From Leptidea sinapis (Eukaryota; Arthropoda; Insecta; Lepidoptera; Pieridae): 64,000 bases of DNA. How positions within the stretch are numbered: the first letter of the stretch is position 1; every line of letters starts with the position of its first letter. The notes under the pieces are model-generated. The model searched no databases, was not told the DNA's origin, and worked only from the letters and a program-made list of their open reading frames with translations. Below are positions 41,401 to 46,470 of this stretch, one piece after another. The translations under genes and the position numbers were made by a program. Location of the stretch: the NCBI RefSeq assembly GCF_905404315.1, contig NC_066265.1:32140501-32204500 (forward strand), written 5' to 3'.

Positions 41401-43649
41401 ATATTGCTACTTGAATCTCTATGGCTTTTTCTTTGTGGAAATCGGCTTTGGTTTGAAAATATTTGCACATGTTTGAGAAGTATTATGTAGATTTTTAGGC
41501 ATATTGATATTATCTAACACACTTTCTCACAAATTAACTAGTTTCTAACCCCAAATACTTTTCTTTTTTTTTGCTTTTTTATTTATTTAACCTATTGTTG
41601 TTTAGGTTAGTATTGTATATAAGATTGCTTGATTGAATGTGTTTCACATTAGCATAATGTAGATCAGAGGTAATATGATCATCGCTGTATATAATAAAAG
41701 TTTATCTAAATAAAATTTACTATTTTTGCCAATATTAATAATCAGTGGGACTAAATGAAGATATACTATTTTTTATGGAACAGACGACCATTATTGTATG
41801 AATAATTATTTTTAAGCATAGCCTATAAAAAATAAATAAATAGACGTACTTAGACATACAAAAAACAAATAAGCATCCATAACTAGAAAACAAAGATTCA
41901 TATTAATGATACAAATTTGTGTACCAACCGGGACTGAAACCCGGGACCCCTGGCCTAACATGAAGGTACGGATCATTAACCACTGGGCCATAAGGTTCGA
42001 CAAATATTAATTAAATCCCTTACTGATATTAGTTAGAAAAAAACTTTGTAAACGGTATCGGTAAGGTATAGAACACGTAAATAATGACGCTTAATTATTA
42101 TAAGACAGACAAAAAGAAACTGTGGAATATTATTTCTATATGTCACACAAGGTCACCAACCCAGCATGTTTATTGGTTTGAAAACCAGCATTGTCTTTTG
42201 TTAGGCCATTTTCTGACAATTGGAACTCAAATCAAACCAAGGAACAAATAAAATTACATCTGCCATAGATGTATCCCGATCGTGATTCTATATTAAGAAG
42301 ATATAAAAACAATATGATTATGCGTATTATCTGACAAATAGAGCAAGAAACCCCTATTCAAGTTGCAAATATGTACATATTACAGTCTTATCAAATACAG
42401 GGAAAAGTACATAAAATTCTATCATAAATCCAGCTGTACTATACAGCCTAAGTTATATTGTTATTAATTATAACACGAGTGTAATTTTTCAAGTCATAGT
42501 GACCCAACGTGAAGGAATCAATAGATCTTATGATAAACATAACCAGCTGTAGGCTAACTGCGTGACTAAGTAACTTAAAACACGACCAAAAGCTCTTAGC
42601 TGCGAGAAATACTGCAACGAAATGATTCATTAAACTACTCTAACAATATGTACGTTTATTCTCAGAACTCTAGATTCATTTTGGTTTCGATATTTAAAAT
42701 TTTGTAAAAAACATTTTGCCGGATCGATTTATTTGAATTTACCTTTTGAAGATAGATATTGAAGGCAATCCATTGATGTTATGGGTTGGGGTTCATGAAA
42801 AAATCTTATTTACACTTTAATTTACGAAAAAAATATTCTTAATCCTTATCTCAAGTAAGTGATGTGATAATGTGCGTACACCATTCTAAAAGGCTGGAAA
42901 AGCTCCTGTAATACCTCTGGTGTTGCAAGAGAATGTGTGCGGCGGTGATCGTTTAATTTAAAATATTATTTAATTAATTTCCAAAAAAATGTAAGTGCAC
43001 GAGTAAGTAAAAAATGTAAATTAATAGATAAAAACATAAGGGCTATTGAGAATATTAGATGTATCAATCCAGTAGGAAAAACTATAGATAATTTGTACTT
43101 TAAATAAACTTTTTGTTTTGTTTTTATTTAAAAACAAAACAAAACTATTTAGCACCTCTTAAAGCCATCCTTTATTGTTTGACAAAATAAATAAGTATCT
43201 TGTTTATATTATATTTACTTTTTTCAGGATTAACACAAAAGTTCTTTACTATAAATGTCTCTAGCCGAATGCTTAAAATAACAATGCATAATTTCAAATT
43301 TGAAATATCATAGTGTTAATCTATAGTTACAATTTAATGGAATTGAAATCGTACCTGACTCAACCATTTCGTAGACTAACAGACAGATAGAGAGAACTTA
43401 CAGTGTGTGAACTCAAATTACAACCATATATGTACAATATATATTAGTATATATTTCTCTATTCTACATCACATATAATGACTATATCAACTGTATATAT
43501 TTACCGTATACATAACCAGATTTTTATTCGACAGGAGTCTTAACTTACTTAAGACGTTACATATACAGACTTTATTGTAAGGAATTCTTTTGTTTAACTT
43601 ATTATAAAACTTACCACGGCAGGTGACGCTATTGGTTCCTCAGATGCCA
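2256..43649 (-). CDS. DCX-EMAP: DCX-EMAP: doublecortin plus EML-type WD40 microtubule-associated protein (whole gene, about 21 coding exons)
   Basis: Seen: minus-strand exons joined in consistent phase give about 1,120 residues. Order: N-terminal DCX domain (residues about 88-166), linker, second DCX domain (about 340-420), basic linker, HELP motif with the EML signature LDWVYGYRG (about 520), then WD40 repeats to a TAG stop. Exon coordinates are given in separate entries. Known: EML proteins have a HELP motif and a tandem atypical propeller that binds tubulin; in Drosophila the DCX-EMAP fusion is needed in campaniform and chordotonal mechanoreceptors. Inferred: the same ciliary microtubule role here. 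Introns range from about 110 bp to 12.6 kb; the longest separates the DCX exon from the rest and is full of transposable elements. Not an ordinary EML1-4 homologue, because those lack DCX domains. The only weak joint is the exon near 27.4-27.7 kb. Confidence 0.93.
2885..2999 (-). CDS. DCX-EMAP: DCX-EMAP exon 20: WD40 blade
   Basis: 115 bases, phase 1 in, phase 2 out. [20 protein letters not shown] then [15 protein letters not shown]; the [11 protein letters not shown] strand is a canonical EML blade motif. Confidence 0.95.
3540..4560. repeat. Inverted element with internal 189-bp tandem duplication
   Basis: A 189-bp unit (about 4,131-4,319) is repeated head to tail (about 4,320-4,508) with almost no change. 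Part of the unit (GGGTGTTTTAATGTTAGC and following bases) also occurs inverted at about 3,690-3,775. The flanks carry inverted TTAAAACACTC / GTGTTTTAA sequences. It lies in an intron of DCX-EMAP; probably a MITE with a later local duplication. Confidence 0.65.
5111..5206 (-). CDS. DCX-EMAP: DCX-EMAP exon 19: WD40 blade
   Basis: 96 bases, phase 1 to 1. [20 protein letters not shown] then [12 protein letters not shown]; the opening W comes from the split codon with exon 18. Confidence 0.93.
5400..5745 (-). pseudogene. RTE-type LINE fragment (C-terminal ORF), minus strand
   Basis: The minus strand reads [20 protein letters not shown], then [20 protein letters not shown] and RPCTGR. This is the C-terminal part of RTE-family endonuclease/reverse transcriptase proteins common in Lepidoptera. 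It is truncated and decayed. A different LINE 3' tail on the plus strand (about 5,760-5,895) abuts it; that tail recurs at 13,825-13,977. Confidence 0.7.
6107..6289 (-). CDS. DCX-EMAP: DCX-EMAP exon 18: WD40 blade
   Basis: 183 bases, phase 1 to 1. [20 protein letters not shown], then [20 protein letters not shown], the LDWS and D-Y-D turns seen in EML second propellers. Confidence 0.96.
6403..6735 (-). repeat. High-copy interspersed repeat A (minus-strand copy)
   Basis: Shares long blocks with copies at 13,566-14,025, 18,790-19,015, 23,100-23,490, 35,485-35,580, 48,855-48,960 and 50,390-50,510: CTGAGCGGCACTGCATTG, TTTTTCAAGAATCC, and GAACGTCCTGCTCGTCTCG near a poly(A) end. No ORF; behaves as a non-autonomous retroelement or Helitron-like repeat. 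Family not resolved from sequence alone. Confidence 0.7.
6906..6963. repeat. Perfect 27-bp hairpin
   Basis: Arms 6,906-6,932 and 6,937-6,963 are exact reverse complements with a 4-base loop (AGTA). It lies in a longer MITE-like block (about 6,840-7,050) related to one at 12,300-12,545, in the DCX-EMAP intron between exons 17 and 18. Confidence 0.85.
7480..7625 (+). mobile_element. RTE-type LINE 3' end
   Basis: Plus strand encodes the RTE C-terminal pattern ([11 protein letters not shown], then [12 protein letters not shown] and QWTSSG-like remnants) and finishes in a TGATGATGATGATGA tail, the short-repeat tail that RTE elements carry. Related tails at 29,735-29,940 and 45,355-45,590. Confidence 0.75.
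7856..8018 (-). CDS. DCX-EMAP: DCX-EMAP exon 17: WD40 blade
   Basis: 163 bases, phase 0 in, phase 1 out. [20 protein letters not shown] then [18 protein letters not shown]. The donor ACCG|GTAATA agrees with the next exon. Confidence 0.95.
8186..8259. repeat. 37-bp tandem duplication
   Basis: Two exact head-to-tail 37-bp units beginning ACTTGTGTGCTTTGGCTCGG, each ending CCGGCCGCTC. Lies upstream of DCX-EMAP exon 17 in an intron. Confidence 0.9.
8263..8760. other. GC-richer intronic block, probable repeat remnant
   Basis: Open frames of about 95 codons exist on both strands, without a recognisable domain, a convincing start or splice sites. Composition differs from the surrounding intron, which suggests an old insertion. 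No function assigned. Confidence 0.35.
9179..9307 (-). CDS. DCX-EMAP: DCX-EMAP exon 16: WD40 blade
   Basis: 43 codons, phase 0 to 0. [20 protein letters not shown] then [22 protein letters not shown] and the D-x-x-LW pattern are all present. Confidence 0.96.
9404..9532 (-). CDS. DCX-EMAP: DCX-EMAP exon 15: start of second propeller
   Basis: 43 codons, phase 0 to 0. [18 protein letters not shown] then [19 protein letters not shown], matching the region between the two EML propellers. Confidence 0.95.
9636..9764 (-). CDS. DCX-EMAP: DCX-EMAP exon 14: WD40 blade
   Basis: 43 codons, phase 0 to 0. [20 protein letters not shown] then [16 protein letters not shown] is a clear blade with the SGGxDRKIxxWD pattern. 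This and the two exons that follow are each exactly 129 bases, one blade-sized unit apiece. Confidence 0.95.
9929..10060 (-). CDS. DCX-EMAP: DCX-EMAP exon 13: WD40 blade
   Basis: 44 codons, phase 0 to 0. [19 protein letters not shown] then [20 protein letters not shown]. The acidic [10 protein letters not shown] turn is typical of the family. Confidence 0.95.
10491..10628 (-). CDS. DCX-EMAP: DCX-EMAP exon 12: WD40 blade
   Basis: 46 codons, phase 0 to 0. [20 protein letters not shown] then [15 protein letters not shown] is a complete blade. TTTCTTTCAG is a textbook acceptor. Confidence 0.95.
11845..12010 (-). mobile_element. tRNA-derived SINE (minus-strand copy)
   Basis: Reverse complement carries a tRNA-like head (GTTAGAAACCCTACC..., then a decayed B box near CAAATCCCGGTAGGTGC) followed by CATCTATGACTC-type body sequence. 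The same family is better preserved at 62,281-62,575. Confidence 0.6.
12300..12545. mobile_element. MITE with inverted arms
   Basis: TAGAGTTTGCTCAGACTTTA near 12,338 recurs inverted near 12,510-12,530 (TAAAGTCTGAGCAAAGTCTA). Length about 240 bp, no ORF. The motif GACTTTGCTCAGAC is also present at 6,870-6,890, so the two loci belong to one family. Confidence 0.65.
13030..13310 (-). pseudogene. LINE 3' coding fragment
   Basis: The minus strand reads [20 protein letters not shown], then [11 protein letters not shown], a decayed form of the HGxCSEELFxLIPAAEFHHR region found also at 55,140-55,640. Truncated at both ends. Confidence 0.6.
13566..14025 (+). repeat. Repeat A copy interrupted by a LINE tail
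   Basis: Repeat A runs to about 13,824 and resumes at 13,978. The intervening 13,825-13,977 segment matches the plus-strand LINE tail at 5,760-5,895. ATTACCA flanks both junctions (13,818-13,824 and 13,978-13,984) as a target-site duplication. Confidence 0.75.
14880..15150. repeat. Short tandem array with core GGTCCAGCCGTTT
   Basis: The core CCAGCCGT recurs at about 14,911, 15,025 and 15,112 within units of about 87-114 bp that also share TTCTCGAATCC and GAACCTAAACC. A related partial unit lies at 20,260-20,400. It ends in a TATATATA run. Confidence 0.65.
15658..16014. mobile_element. MITE with degenerate inverted ends
   Basis: Left end AAGGCCAATTTACACTAGAC and right end (reverse complement) AAGGTGCATTTAGACTAAGC match at most positions. 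About 355 bp, noncoding. Element class not certain. Confidence 0.55.
16257..16352 (-). CDS. DCX-EMAP: DCX-EMAP exon 11: WD40 blade
   Basis: 32 codons, phase 0 to 0. [20 protein letters not shown] then [12 protein letters not shown]; the spacing around the VW pair matches EML blades. A 5.6 kb repeat-filled intron follows. Confidence 0.94.
17280..17440 (-). pseudogene. LINE 3' fragment
   Basis: Minus strand reads [20 protein letters not shown] then LKKPAMLN; the same QDDTTWVPS motif occurs at 44,340-44,650. It lies just downstream of DCX-EMAP exon 10 in an intron. Confidence 0.6.
17529..17700 (-). CDS. DCX-EMAP: DCX-EMAP exon 10: WD40 blade
   Basis: 172 bases, phase 2 in, phase 0 out (CTA|GTAAGT). 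[18 protein letters not shown] then [17 protein letters not shown] is a WD40 strand set; CxxLHPxxxxxASGQ is typical of EML proteins at this point. Confidence 0.96.
18537..18686 (-). CDS. DCX-EMAP: DCX-EMAP exon 9: EML signature and first blade
   Basis: 150 bases, phase 2 to 2. [20 protein letters not shown] completes the EML signature that follows HELP, then [13 protein letters not shown] and [12 protein letters not shown], the GH-type start of the first WD40 blade. A separate duplicate of about 70 bp of the intron just upstream (18,700-18,780) occurs at 18,045-18,120. Confidence 0.96.
18790..19015 (+). repeat. Repeat A copy with a small RTE insertion
   Basis: Repeat A blocks (AGTGAAATTACT, CGAGAACAATTGCAATGCCG) surround an inverted RTE tail piece (GACGTCCACTGCTGGACAAA). 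Decayed. Confidence 0.55.
19720..19858 (-). CDS. DCX-EMAP: DCX-EMAP exon 8: HELP motif
   Basis: 139 bases, phase 1 in, phase 2 out. Encodes [17 protein letters not shown] and RRTFYPP, the hydrophobic EMAP-like (HELP) motif that packs into the EML propeller, ending LQLDWV with the rest of the signature in the next exon. The best donor is GGGT|GTAAGT. Confidence 0.94.
20040..21840. other. Intron of DCX-EMAP: repeats, no exon seen
   Basis: Holds a partial unit of the GGTCCAGCCGTTT repeat (20,260-20,400), a decayed sequence ending CGAAACCGGTTGAGTGGTTT (about 20,560-21,030) of the same repeat class, and a TA microsatellite (21,284-21,304). No coding exon. Confidence 0.65.
21861..21991 (-). CDS. 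DCX-EMAP: DCX-EMAP exon 7: basic linker
   Basis: 131 bases, phase 2 in and phase 1 out. Rich in arginine and serine ([11 protein letters not shown], then [20 protein letters not shown]). Basic Ser/Arg linkers next to tubulin-binding domains often add microtubule affinity; that role is inferred here. Confidence 0.88.
22924..23051 (-). CDS. DCX-EMAP: DCX-EMAP exon 6: end of second DCX domain
   Basis: Starts in phase 0 with [20 protein letters not shown], the last strand and helix of the DCX fold, then a linker. It ends in phase 2 (AG|GTGAGC), which matches the next exon. Confidence 0.92.
23100..23490 (+). repeat. Repeat A, well preserved copy
   Basis: Runs from a CAGGATGCCGGCTATC region through CTGAGCGGCACTGCATTG to GAACGTCCTGCTCGTCTCG and an A-rich end. 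It lies directly beside DCX-EMAP exon 5. Confidence 0.7.
23528..23644 (-). CDS. DCX-EMAP: DCX-EMAP exon 5: core of second DCX domain
   Basis: 39 codons, phase 0 to 0. [20 protein letters not shown] followed by [10 protein letters not shown] is the helix and strand core of a DCX domain (compare the family pattern of LLN, a helix, then a YTLDG-type turn). TTTTCAG acceptor and GAG|GTAAG donor. Confidence 0.93.
24780..25012 (+). repeat. Interspersed repeat with TTGATTTGATTT tail
   Basis: Blocks ATAAAAGAGTGGCAATGAGT, GACATTCATAAGTGTCATTT and the tail TTTTGATTTGATTTGA recur at 48,155-48,395 and 52,245-52,450. Probably a LINE 3' end or its SINE; noncoding. Confidence 0.65.
25695..25880 (-). CDS. 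DCX-EMAP: DCX-EMAP exon 4: linker and start of second DCX domain
   Basis: 62 codons, phase 0 to 0 (CTTAAG acceptor, ATACAG|GTACTG donor). A glycine/serine-rich stretch ([14 protein letters not shown]) leads to [15 protein letters not shown], the first beta strand and turn of a second DCX domain that continues in the next exon. Confidence 0.88.
26053..26101. repeat. Perfect 22-bp hairpin
   Basis: Arms 26,053-26,074 and 26,080-26,101 are exact reverse complements with a 5-base loop (GAGTT). Arm begins GCGGTACATCCAAAG. Located in the intron between DCX-EMAP exons 3 and 4. Confidence 0.85.
27386..27604 (-). CDS. DCX-EMAP: DCX-EMAP exon 3: linker, 5' edge uncertain
   Basis: The 3' edge is clear (ATCACG|GTGAGT, phase 0). 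The frame is open without a stop from 27,719 down to 27,386, and the part above 27,604 also looks coding (it contains [19 protein letters not shown]). The previous exon ends in phase 0. The only stop-free phase-0 acceptor is CAAG|GTC at 27,604, while better-looking acceptors (GTGAG and CCTCATAG) would need phase 2. A small unseen exon, an unusual junction or a sequence error could explain this. The listed coordinates are the minimal exon. Confidence 0.6.
27972..28127 (-). CDS. DCX-EMAP: DCX-EMAP exon 2: linker after first DCX domain
   Basis: 52 codons, phase 0 to 0, between a TATAAG acceptor and a strong CCA|GTAAGT donor. It begins [11 protein letters not shown] and contains [15 protein letters not shown], then an acidic patch and PVYMPYP. 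It follows the DCX exon across a 12.6 kb intron. No catalytic or binding motif is visible; it is assigned by open frame, base composition and splice sites. Confidence 0.75.
28795..29065 (+). pseudogene. LINE 3' coding fragment
   Basis: Plus strand, with frame breaks, reads [20 protein letters not shown] then [16 protein letters not shown], the C-terminal LWNxLP region of a lepidopteran non-LTR element. Confidence 0.65.
29735..29940 (+). mobile_element. RTE-type LINE 3' end
   Basis: Contains a [15 protein letters not shown] stretch and GTGGACGTCTTTCGGCTGA and ends in GATGATGATGATGAA, like the tails at 7,480-7,625 and 45,355-45,590. Confidence 0.7.
30857..30929 (-). repeat. tRNA-like cloverleaf, left arm of a foldback element
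   Basis: On the minus strand: acceptor GAACGGT pairs over 7 bp with ATCGTTC; D arm GCT/AGC; anticodon stem CCGGC/GCCGG with loop ACGGAAC; T arm GTGGG-TTCGAAT-CCCGC. Position 33 is C, not the near-universal T, and no CCA follows. I treat it as a tRNA-derived repeat, not a working tRNA gene. Confidence 0.8.
31065..31128 (+). repeat. tRNA-like sequence, right arm of the same foldback
   Basis: The 3' two thirds repeat the left arm in opposite orientation: CCGGC-ACGGAAC-GCCGG, GTGGG-TTCGAAT-CCCGC and ATCGTTC. The 5' acceptor part is missing. Followed by AAAATTTTG..., ATTTGTGT and AGTGAGGGTTATC, the family's terminal sequence. Confidence 0.75.
32392..32399 (+). promoter_or_regulatory. Candidate TATA box
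   Basis: TATATAAG in a GC-richer stretch, about 120 bases ahead of a short ORF (32,518). Antisense to DCX-EMAP. It may belong to an unknown intronic gene or to an old LTR; no downstream exon on this strand is recognisable. Confidence 0.3.
32518..32625 (+). CDS. Candidate 35-residue secreted peptide ORF (unassigned)
   Basis: An ATG opens 35 codons ending in TAG. The first 21 residues are strongly hydrophobic ([18 protein letters not shown]), like a signal peptide, followed by DKR and [11 protein letters not shown], which resembles a dibasic processing site and a short mature peptide. A TATA-like box lies about 120 bases upstream. In AT-rich DNA hydrophobic ORFs of this size arise by chance, so this is weak. 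A GTGAGT donor lies at 32,703. Confidence 0.2.
   Translation: MNDLLVLYIFVINIIYLIHYFDKRGPLTVLPGKFR
32865..32936 (-). repeat. tRNA-like repeat, minus strand
   Basis: Same family as 30,857-30,929: GAACGGTTGGCTC head, GAGCGC, GGTCGCTGG-type T arm. The acceptor 3' half is altered (GCGCGC instead of ATCGTTC). A partial opposed copy follows at 32,950-33,000. Confidence 0.65.
33060..33340 (+). mobile_element. Foldback/SINE body with tRNA-like end
   Basis: Conserved body (ATCTCAAGTCGATTTCCTA, GCAGGCTATCAACTGTAAAG, GATGAAGCCACAA) leads to a tRNA-like tail at about 33,229-33,299 with GGTTGGCTCAGTGG and a B-box-like GTGCGAGTCCCAC. Same architecture as 51,880-52,130. Confidence 0.65.
33826..34053 (-). 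other. Unassigned 75-codon GC-rich ORF in intron
   Basis: Begins [20 protein letters not shown] and continues [20 protein letters not shown] to a TAG; strongly basic. GC content is well above the intron around it. No domain recognised and no clear splice sites. It could be a transposon remnant or an unrecognised exon. Confidence 0.25.
34347..34492. mobile_element. Compact foldback: 43-bp perfect inverted repeat around a tRNA-like core
   Basis: Arms 34,347-34,389 and 34,450-34,492 are exact reverse complements. The 60-base core carries tRNA parts on the plus strand: GTTGGTTAGAGC (D side), CCGGC-ACGAATC-GCCGG (anticodon arm) and GTGGGTTCGAGT (B box). The arms include the tRNA acceptor end ATCGTTC. 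GTGATAACCCTCACTT flanks the left side, as in the other family members. Confidence 0.85.
35369..35408. repeat. AT microsatellite
   Basis: About 20 uninterrupted AT units. A similar TA run occurs at 54,464-54,496. Confidence 0.95.
35485..35580 (+). repeat. Repeat A fragment
   Basis: TTTTTCAAGAATCCTGAGC and GAACGTCCTGTTCGTGTCGT blocks, short and decayed. Confidence 0.6.
36265..36470. repeat. Interspersed repeat B, uninterrupted copy
   Basis: Shares ATCGCGAGTGTAAGACGTAG, GCACACTAAAGTAATAA and GCTCTATCTAGAC with 11,410-11,600 and 47,740-48,090. It supplies the empty site for the MITE at 47,782. Noncoding. Confidence 0.7.
36590..37070. repeat. Inverted pair around a LINE tail
   Basis: CTAGAGCCATAGACTTA near 36,592 recurs inverted near 37,050 (AAGTCTATGGCTAGAG). 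Inside lie an inverted LINE 3' end (36,660-36,790: ACATTCTCTTGCAACACCAG) and further sequence. Looks like a larger MITE carrying a nested insertion. Confidence 0.5.
39885..40125 (+). pseudogene. LINE 3' coding remnant
   Basis: Plus strand shows decayed [20 protein letters not shown] and ...GLGL-KTELN... patterns that match the family pattern of PRDGTRxxGRPxxRW and ARDRxxWRQLE. A better copy is at 49,540-49,785. Confidence 0.5.
40730..41227 (-). CDS. DCX-EMAP: DCX-EMAP exon 1b: N-terminal doublecortin domain
   Basis: 166 codons from an ATG to a GTGAGT donor in phase 0. Residues 1-80 are a proline- and acid-rich disordered leader. Residues about 88-166 are a DCX fold: [11 protein letters not shown] opens the domain, a [18 protein letters not shown] helix follows, then RFIFGMDG and the closing [16 protein letters not shown]. 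An in-frame TAG lies 24 bases upstream, so if transcription starts nearby this ATG is the start. GC content is far higher than in the flanking introns, as expected of a real exon. Confidence 0.9.
41228..43613. other. Intron between alternative first exons of DCX-EMAP
   Basis: Holds a tRNA-derived SINE (41,815-42,003, minus), a LINE 3' tail (42,885-42,960) and AT-rich sequence. If the DCX exon has its own promoter it should lie in the first few hundred bases above 41,227; no TATA box is obvious there. Confidence 0.6.
41815..42003 (-). mobile_element. tRNA-derived SINE
   Basis: Minus strand begins GAACCTTATGGCCCAGTGGT (A box region), has GGGTTTCAGTCCCGG (B box) and continues into the CATTAATATGAATC / TATGGATGC body seen in the other copies of this family. 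Confidence 0.7.
43614..43649 (-). CDS. DCX-EMAP: DCX-EMAP alternative first coding exon 1a (12-residue leader)
   Basis: An ATG in good context (AAATGG) opens 12 codons reading [12 protein letters not shown] and ends in phase 0 at a near-consensus donor (GTG|GTAAGT). The DCX exon also ends in phase 0, so this exon can splice directly to the exon at 28,127 and give a protein without the first DCX domain. It could also splice in frame to a CTTAG acceptor eight codons upstream of the DCX exon's own ATG, but the tract before that acceptor is poor. It is small, so assignment rests on the start context, the donor and the phase. Confidence 0.55.
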
Positions 43650-44269
43650 TTTAGAAATAATTAATTAAAAAGCGTTGATCAGCACTTTACAATGTTATCA
43701 GAAATCAACACAAAATTTACACTATGTGCCATGAAAATTGGCGGGAAATATAAATTTAGACAAACAATAACTTAAATCATATTAATTGCAATTAATTTCC
43801 TTAATTTATAATGTGATGAAAGTCGACCGGTTATGTTTTGAGAGCGAAAACGAGTGACCGTTCGCCATTGTGAACGTAGAGGGTGGTAAGGCCACCGCAC
43901 CCGTGTACGATAGGTTGGCGGGACTGGAACGAAATAGAATACAATAATTATTGTAGAACATATATTTATACTTTCATAAATGTATGTTGGACTCCCTTGG
44001 AAGTAATAAATACATAATTGTTAATAAGATATATTTTTTTACGGAGAGCATTACGAGCATTAGCGCCGATTTGTCCATACAATCGCGACCTTTTACTCGT
44101 TGGTGTTTAACTCTAGATCAAAATTTTCAAATATGGTCAATATCATCATTAACTGTGTGTCTGTTTTTATTTGTTTGATATTTTTGATTTTGAAAGTGCT
44201 AGAGAAGGCACTTAAAAAGATGGCTTAATCATATGTGCCGCAAACCGATGATTAGTTGTTTTATATAGA

Positions 44270-44650
44270 AAAGTAGGACAAACGAGCGTACGAGGTAAAG
44301 TGATCACCGCTGACCACATTCTCTTGCAACACCAGAGGAATCAGAGAAGCGTTGCTGTCTTTTAAGGTACACCTTTTGTACACCTTGTACGCGCTTTTTT
44401 TGAGGTCCTCCACAGTGCGGTTTTCAAGGAGCATTCTTCCACGTACTACAAAGCTGTGGAATGAGCTTCCTTGTGCGGTGTTATACCAGGACGATACGAC
44501 ATGGGTACCTTCAAAAAAAGCGCGTACAACTTCCTTAAAGGCCGGCAACGCTCTTGTGATCCCTCTGGTGTTGCAAGAGAATGTGGGCGGCGGTGATCAC
44601 TTAACACCAGGCGACCCGTCCGCTCGTTTGTCCTCCTATTCCATAAAAAA
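44270..44650 (+). pseudogene. LINE 3' end with inverted duplicate tail
   Basis: Plus strand reads VRFSRSILPRTTKLWNELPC then [20 protein letters not shown], the C terminus of a non-LTR element, then a noncoding tail to an A-run at 44,645. The first 80 bases (44,270-44,350) are an inverted copy of that tail (CTCTTGCAACACCAG), so two insertions face each other. Confidence 0.7.
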
Positions 44651-45354
44651 AAATGGAAAAAGCTCCTTGAAAACCGCAGTGACACAAAAACATTATTTTT
44701 ATCTTATAAAGCTAGACATAGACAGCTAGTTATAAACTTATAGATCTAGAGATTTTTGTAATTTTACTCATTAATTAGAGATAATATCATTTATTAGTTT
44801 TGTGATAATTTATGATGAAATTTGACATAAATTCGTTTTTTAAACTTTTTAAATGTAAGGTAATGGAAAACTACAACTATGAGTAAAGAATTTAAATTTT
44901 AGATTGTCCTGCCATTCTGACGCACTTTCTGCGTCTATCGGCAGTCGACGAAGCAAATAACTTATAATTTTTACGTGCCTCGCTGTTATTTTCCGTTTTT
45001 TCCTTTGAAGGCGTTTGTTTATTAGTTGTGTAATTATTGGAGGGCGATTACACACGAAAAGCCTATTTAAATACCAATTGTGAAGGTTTTAAGCTGAACT
45101 ATATGGAACCCTGATGACTTAGTTAAACAATATTGCTTCTGTAAAATTATAATATTTTTAATCCCGGCTTACCAAACATTCTTGTAATGAAAAGAACTAT
45201 TGATACGAACTTTTAGTATTGGTAGTCTTGAGCTTCAGTATGCAGAATAACAGATATATGGGTCTACCAAAGAATTATCTCTCAATAGACTCTGACAGAT
45301 TCCATTGTCGCGTAGAACTTGTTTTTGTCTTAGGACTTAACGGATATATATAAC

Positions 45355-45590
45355 ATTGCTCTGCACGCTTGCAACGCTCCGGATATTGAGGGACTTGTGC
45401 AAAATGGAAAACCACGTACCGGAAGACGCAGTGTTGGTAGGTCCCCTACAAAATGGACCGAATATCTGGCCAAGATCGCCAGAATACGTTATATGAGGGC
45501 AGCGCAGGACCGATCGTCGTAGAGATCTTTGAGGGAGGCCTTTGTCCAGGAGTGGACGTCTTCAGGCTGATGTGATGGTGATGAAAAGAG
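45355..45590 (+). mobile_element. RTE-type LINE 3' end
   Basis: Reads GRRSVGRSPTKWTEYLAKIA-like codons, then GACGTCTTCAGGCTGATG and a short TGATGGTGATGA tail. Third RTE tail in the window; it starts with ...CTTGCAACGCTCCGGATATT, also seen near 49,150 in inverse. Confidence 0.7.
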
Positions 45591-46074
45591 AAGATAATTT
45601 ACTAAGAACAGCAGCTGGTTAGCCGTCGCAAGGTAATTTAGTACTTCTTTAACAATAATCTATAAATAAATTTAAATGTTTTATAAAAAATGGCTATCCT
45701 CCTACTAAACTGCTGAATATCTAAATGATCGGACAGCCTGGGACTAGATTGTGATTTTTTATAGCGATAGAAATGATTGTACAATATTGTATATTTTTAT
45801 TGAAAAGAGCGCAAAAAAGAATGCTGGGAGAGTTTCTTGCGCCGCTTCTTCTCTCTCAGAGCGCCATTTGTTTCCGAAGCGGTAGTAGTATCTAGTATTT
45901 ATTAGAAATGACATCAAAAAGAATTCTAAAGGAATCAATTTTGAGAAAATAAATGCCTTTTATGCCTTTTTATGCCTTTCATGTTGTAACGTTATACATT
46001 ATATACTTCGGTAAATATAGTTCATATGTTTTACGTAGGTCATACTAAAAGTTATAACCAAAATAATATGTTTA

Positions 46075-46470
46075 TTGCTGTTCAAAATACTCTCCATTAC
46101 ATTTTAAACATTTTTTTATGCGATCGAACCATTTTTTTAAATTGAAGGCAGGTTTTCTACGTGCTGATTGAACGCTATCACTGCCTCTTCGGAATTGGTA
46201 AAAGTGAAACCTCTCATCAAATCTTTGGTTTTGTGGAAAATACAAAATTCACAGGGTACTAGGTTGGGGGTTATATGCAGAATGGGTAAAAGTACGAGTT
46301 GTAATTTTTCGAATGCTAAAAATGACTTAGTTTTGTTGGCCGTGTGAAGAAGCGTTGTCATGATGTAGTAGAACGCGACTTTTTGGTCGTCTTTTGTTGA
46401 TTTCCCGCCAATTATTTTTTTATTACTAAGAAGGTTGCAACGTTTCAAAAAATATAACATTCGAAATTAA
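46075..46470 (-). pseudogene. Degenerate mariner transposase, C-terminal part
   Basis: Minus strand gives a PNLVPCEFCIFHKTKDLMRG stretch, then FTFTNSEEAVIAFNQHV and, after a frame break, KKWFDRIKKCLKCNGEYFEQ. This aligns by pattern with the end of mariner transposases (PDLAPCDF, WFxRMxKCIxxNGEYFE). The last catalytic D is E here, so it is inactive. Confidence 0.8.

Noticed and set aside
44261..44548. 95-codon minus-strand ORF
   Set aside because: Shadow of the plus-strand LINE fragment that carries the LWNELP motif.
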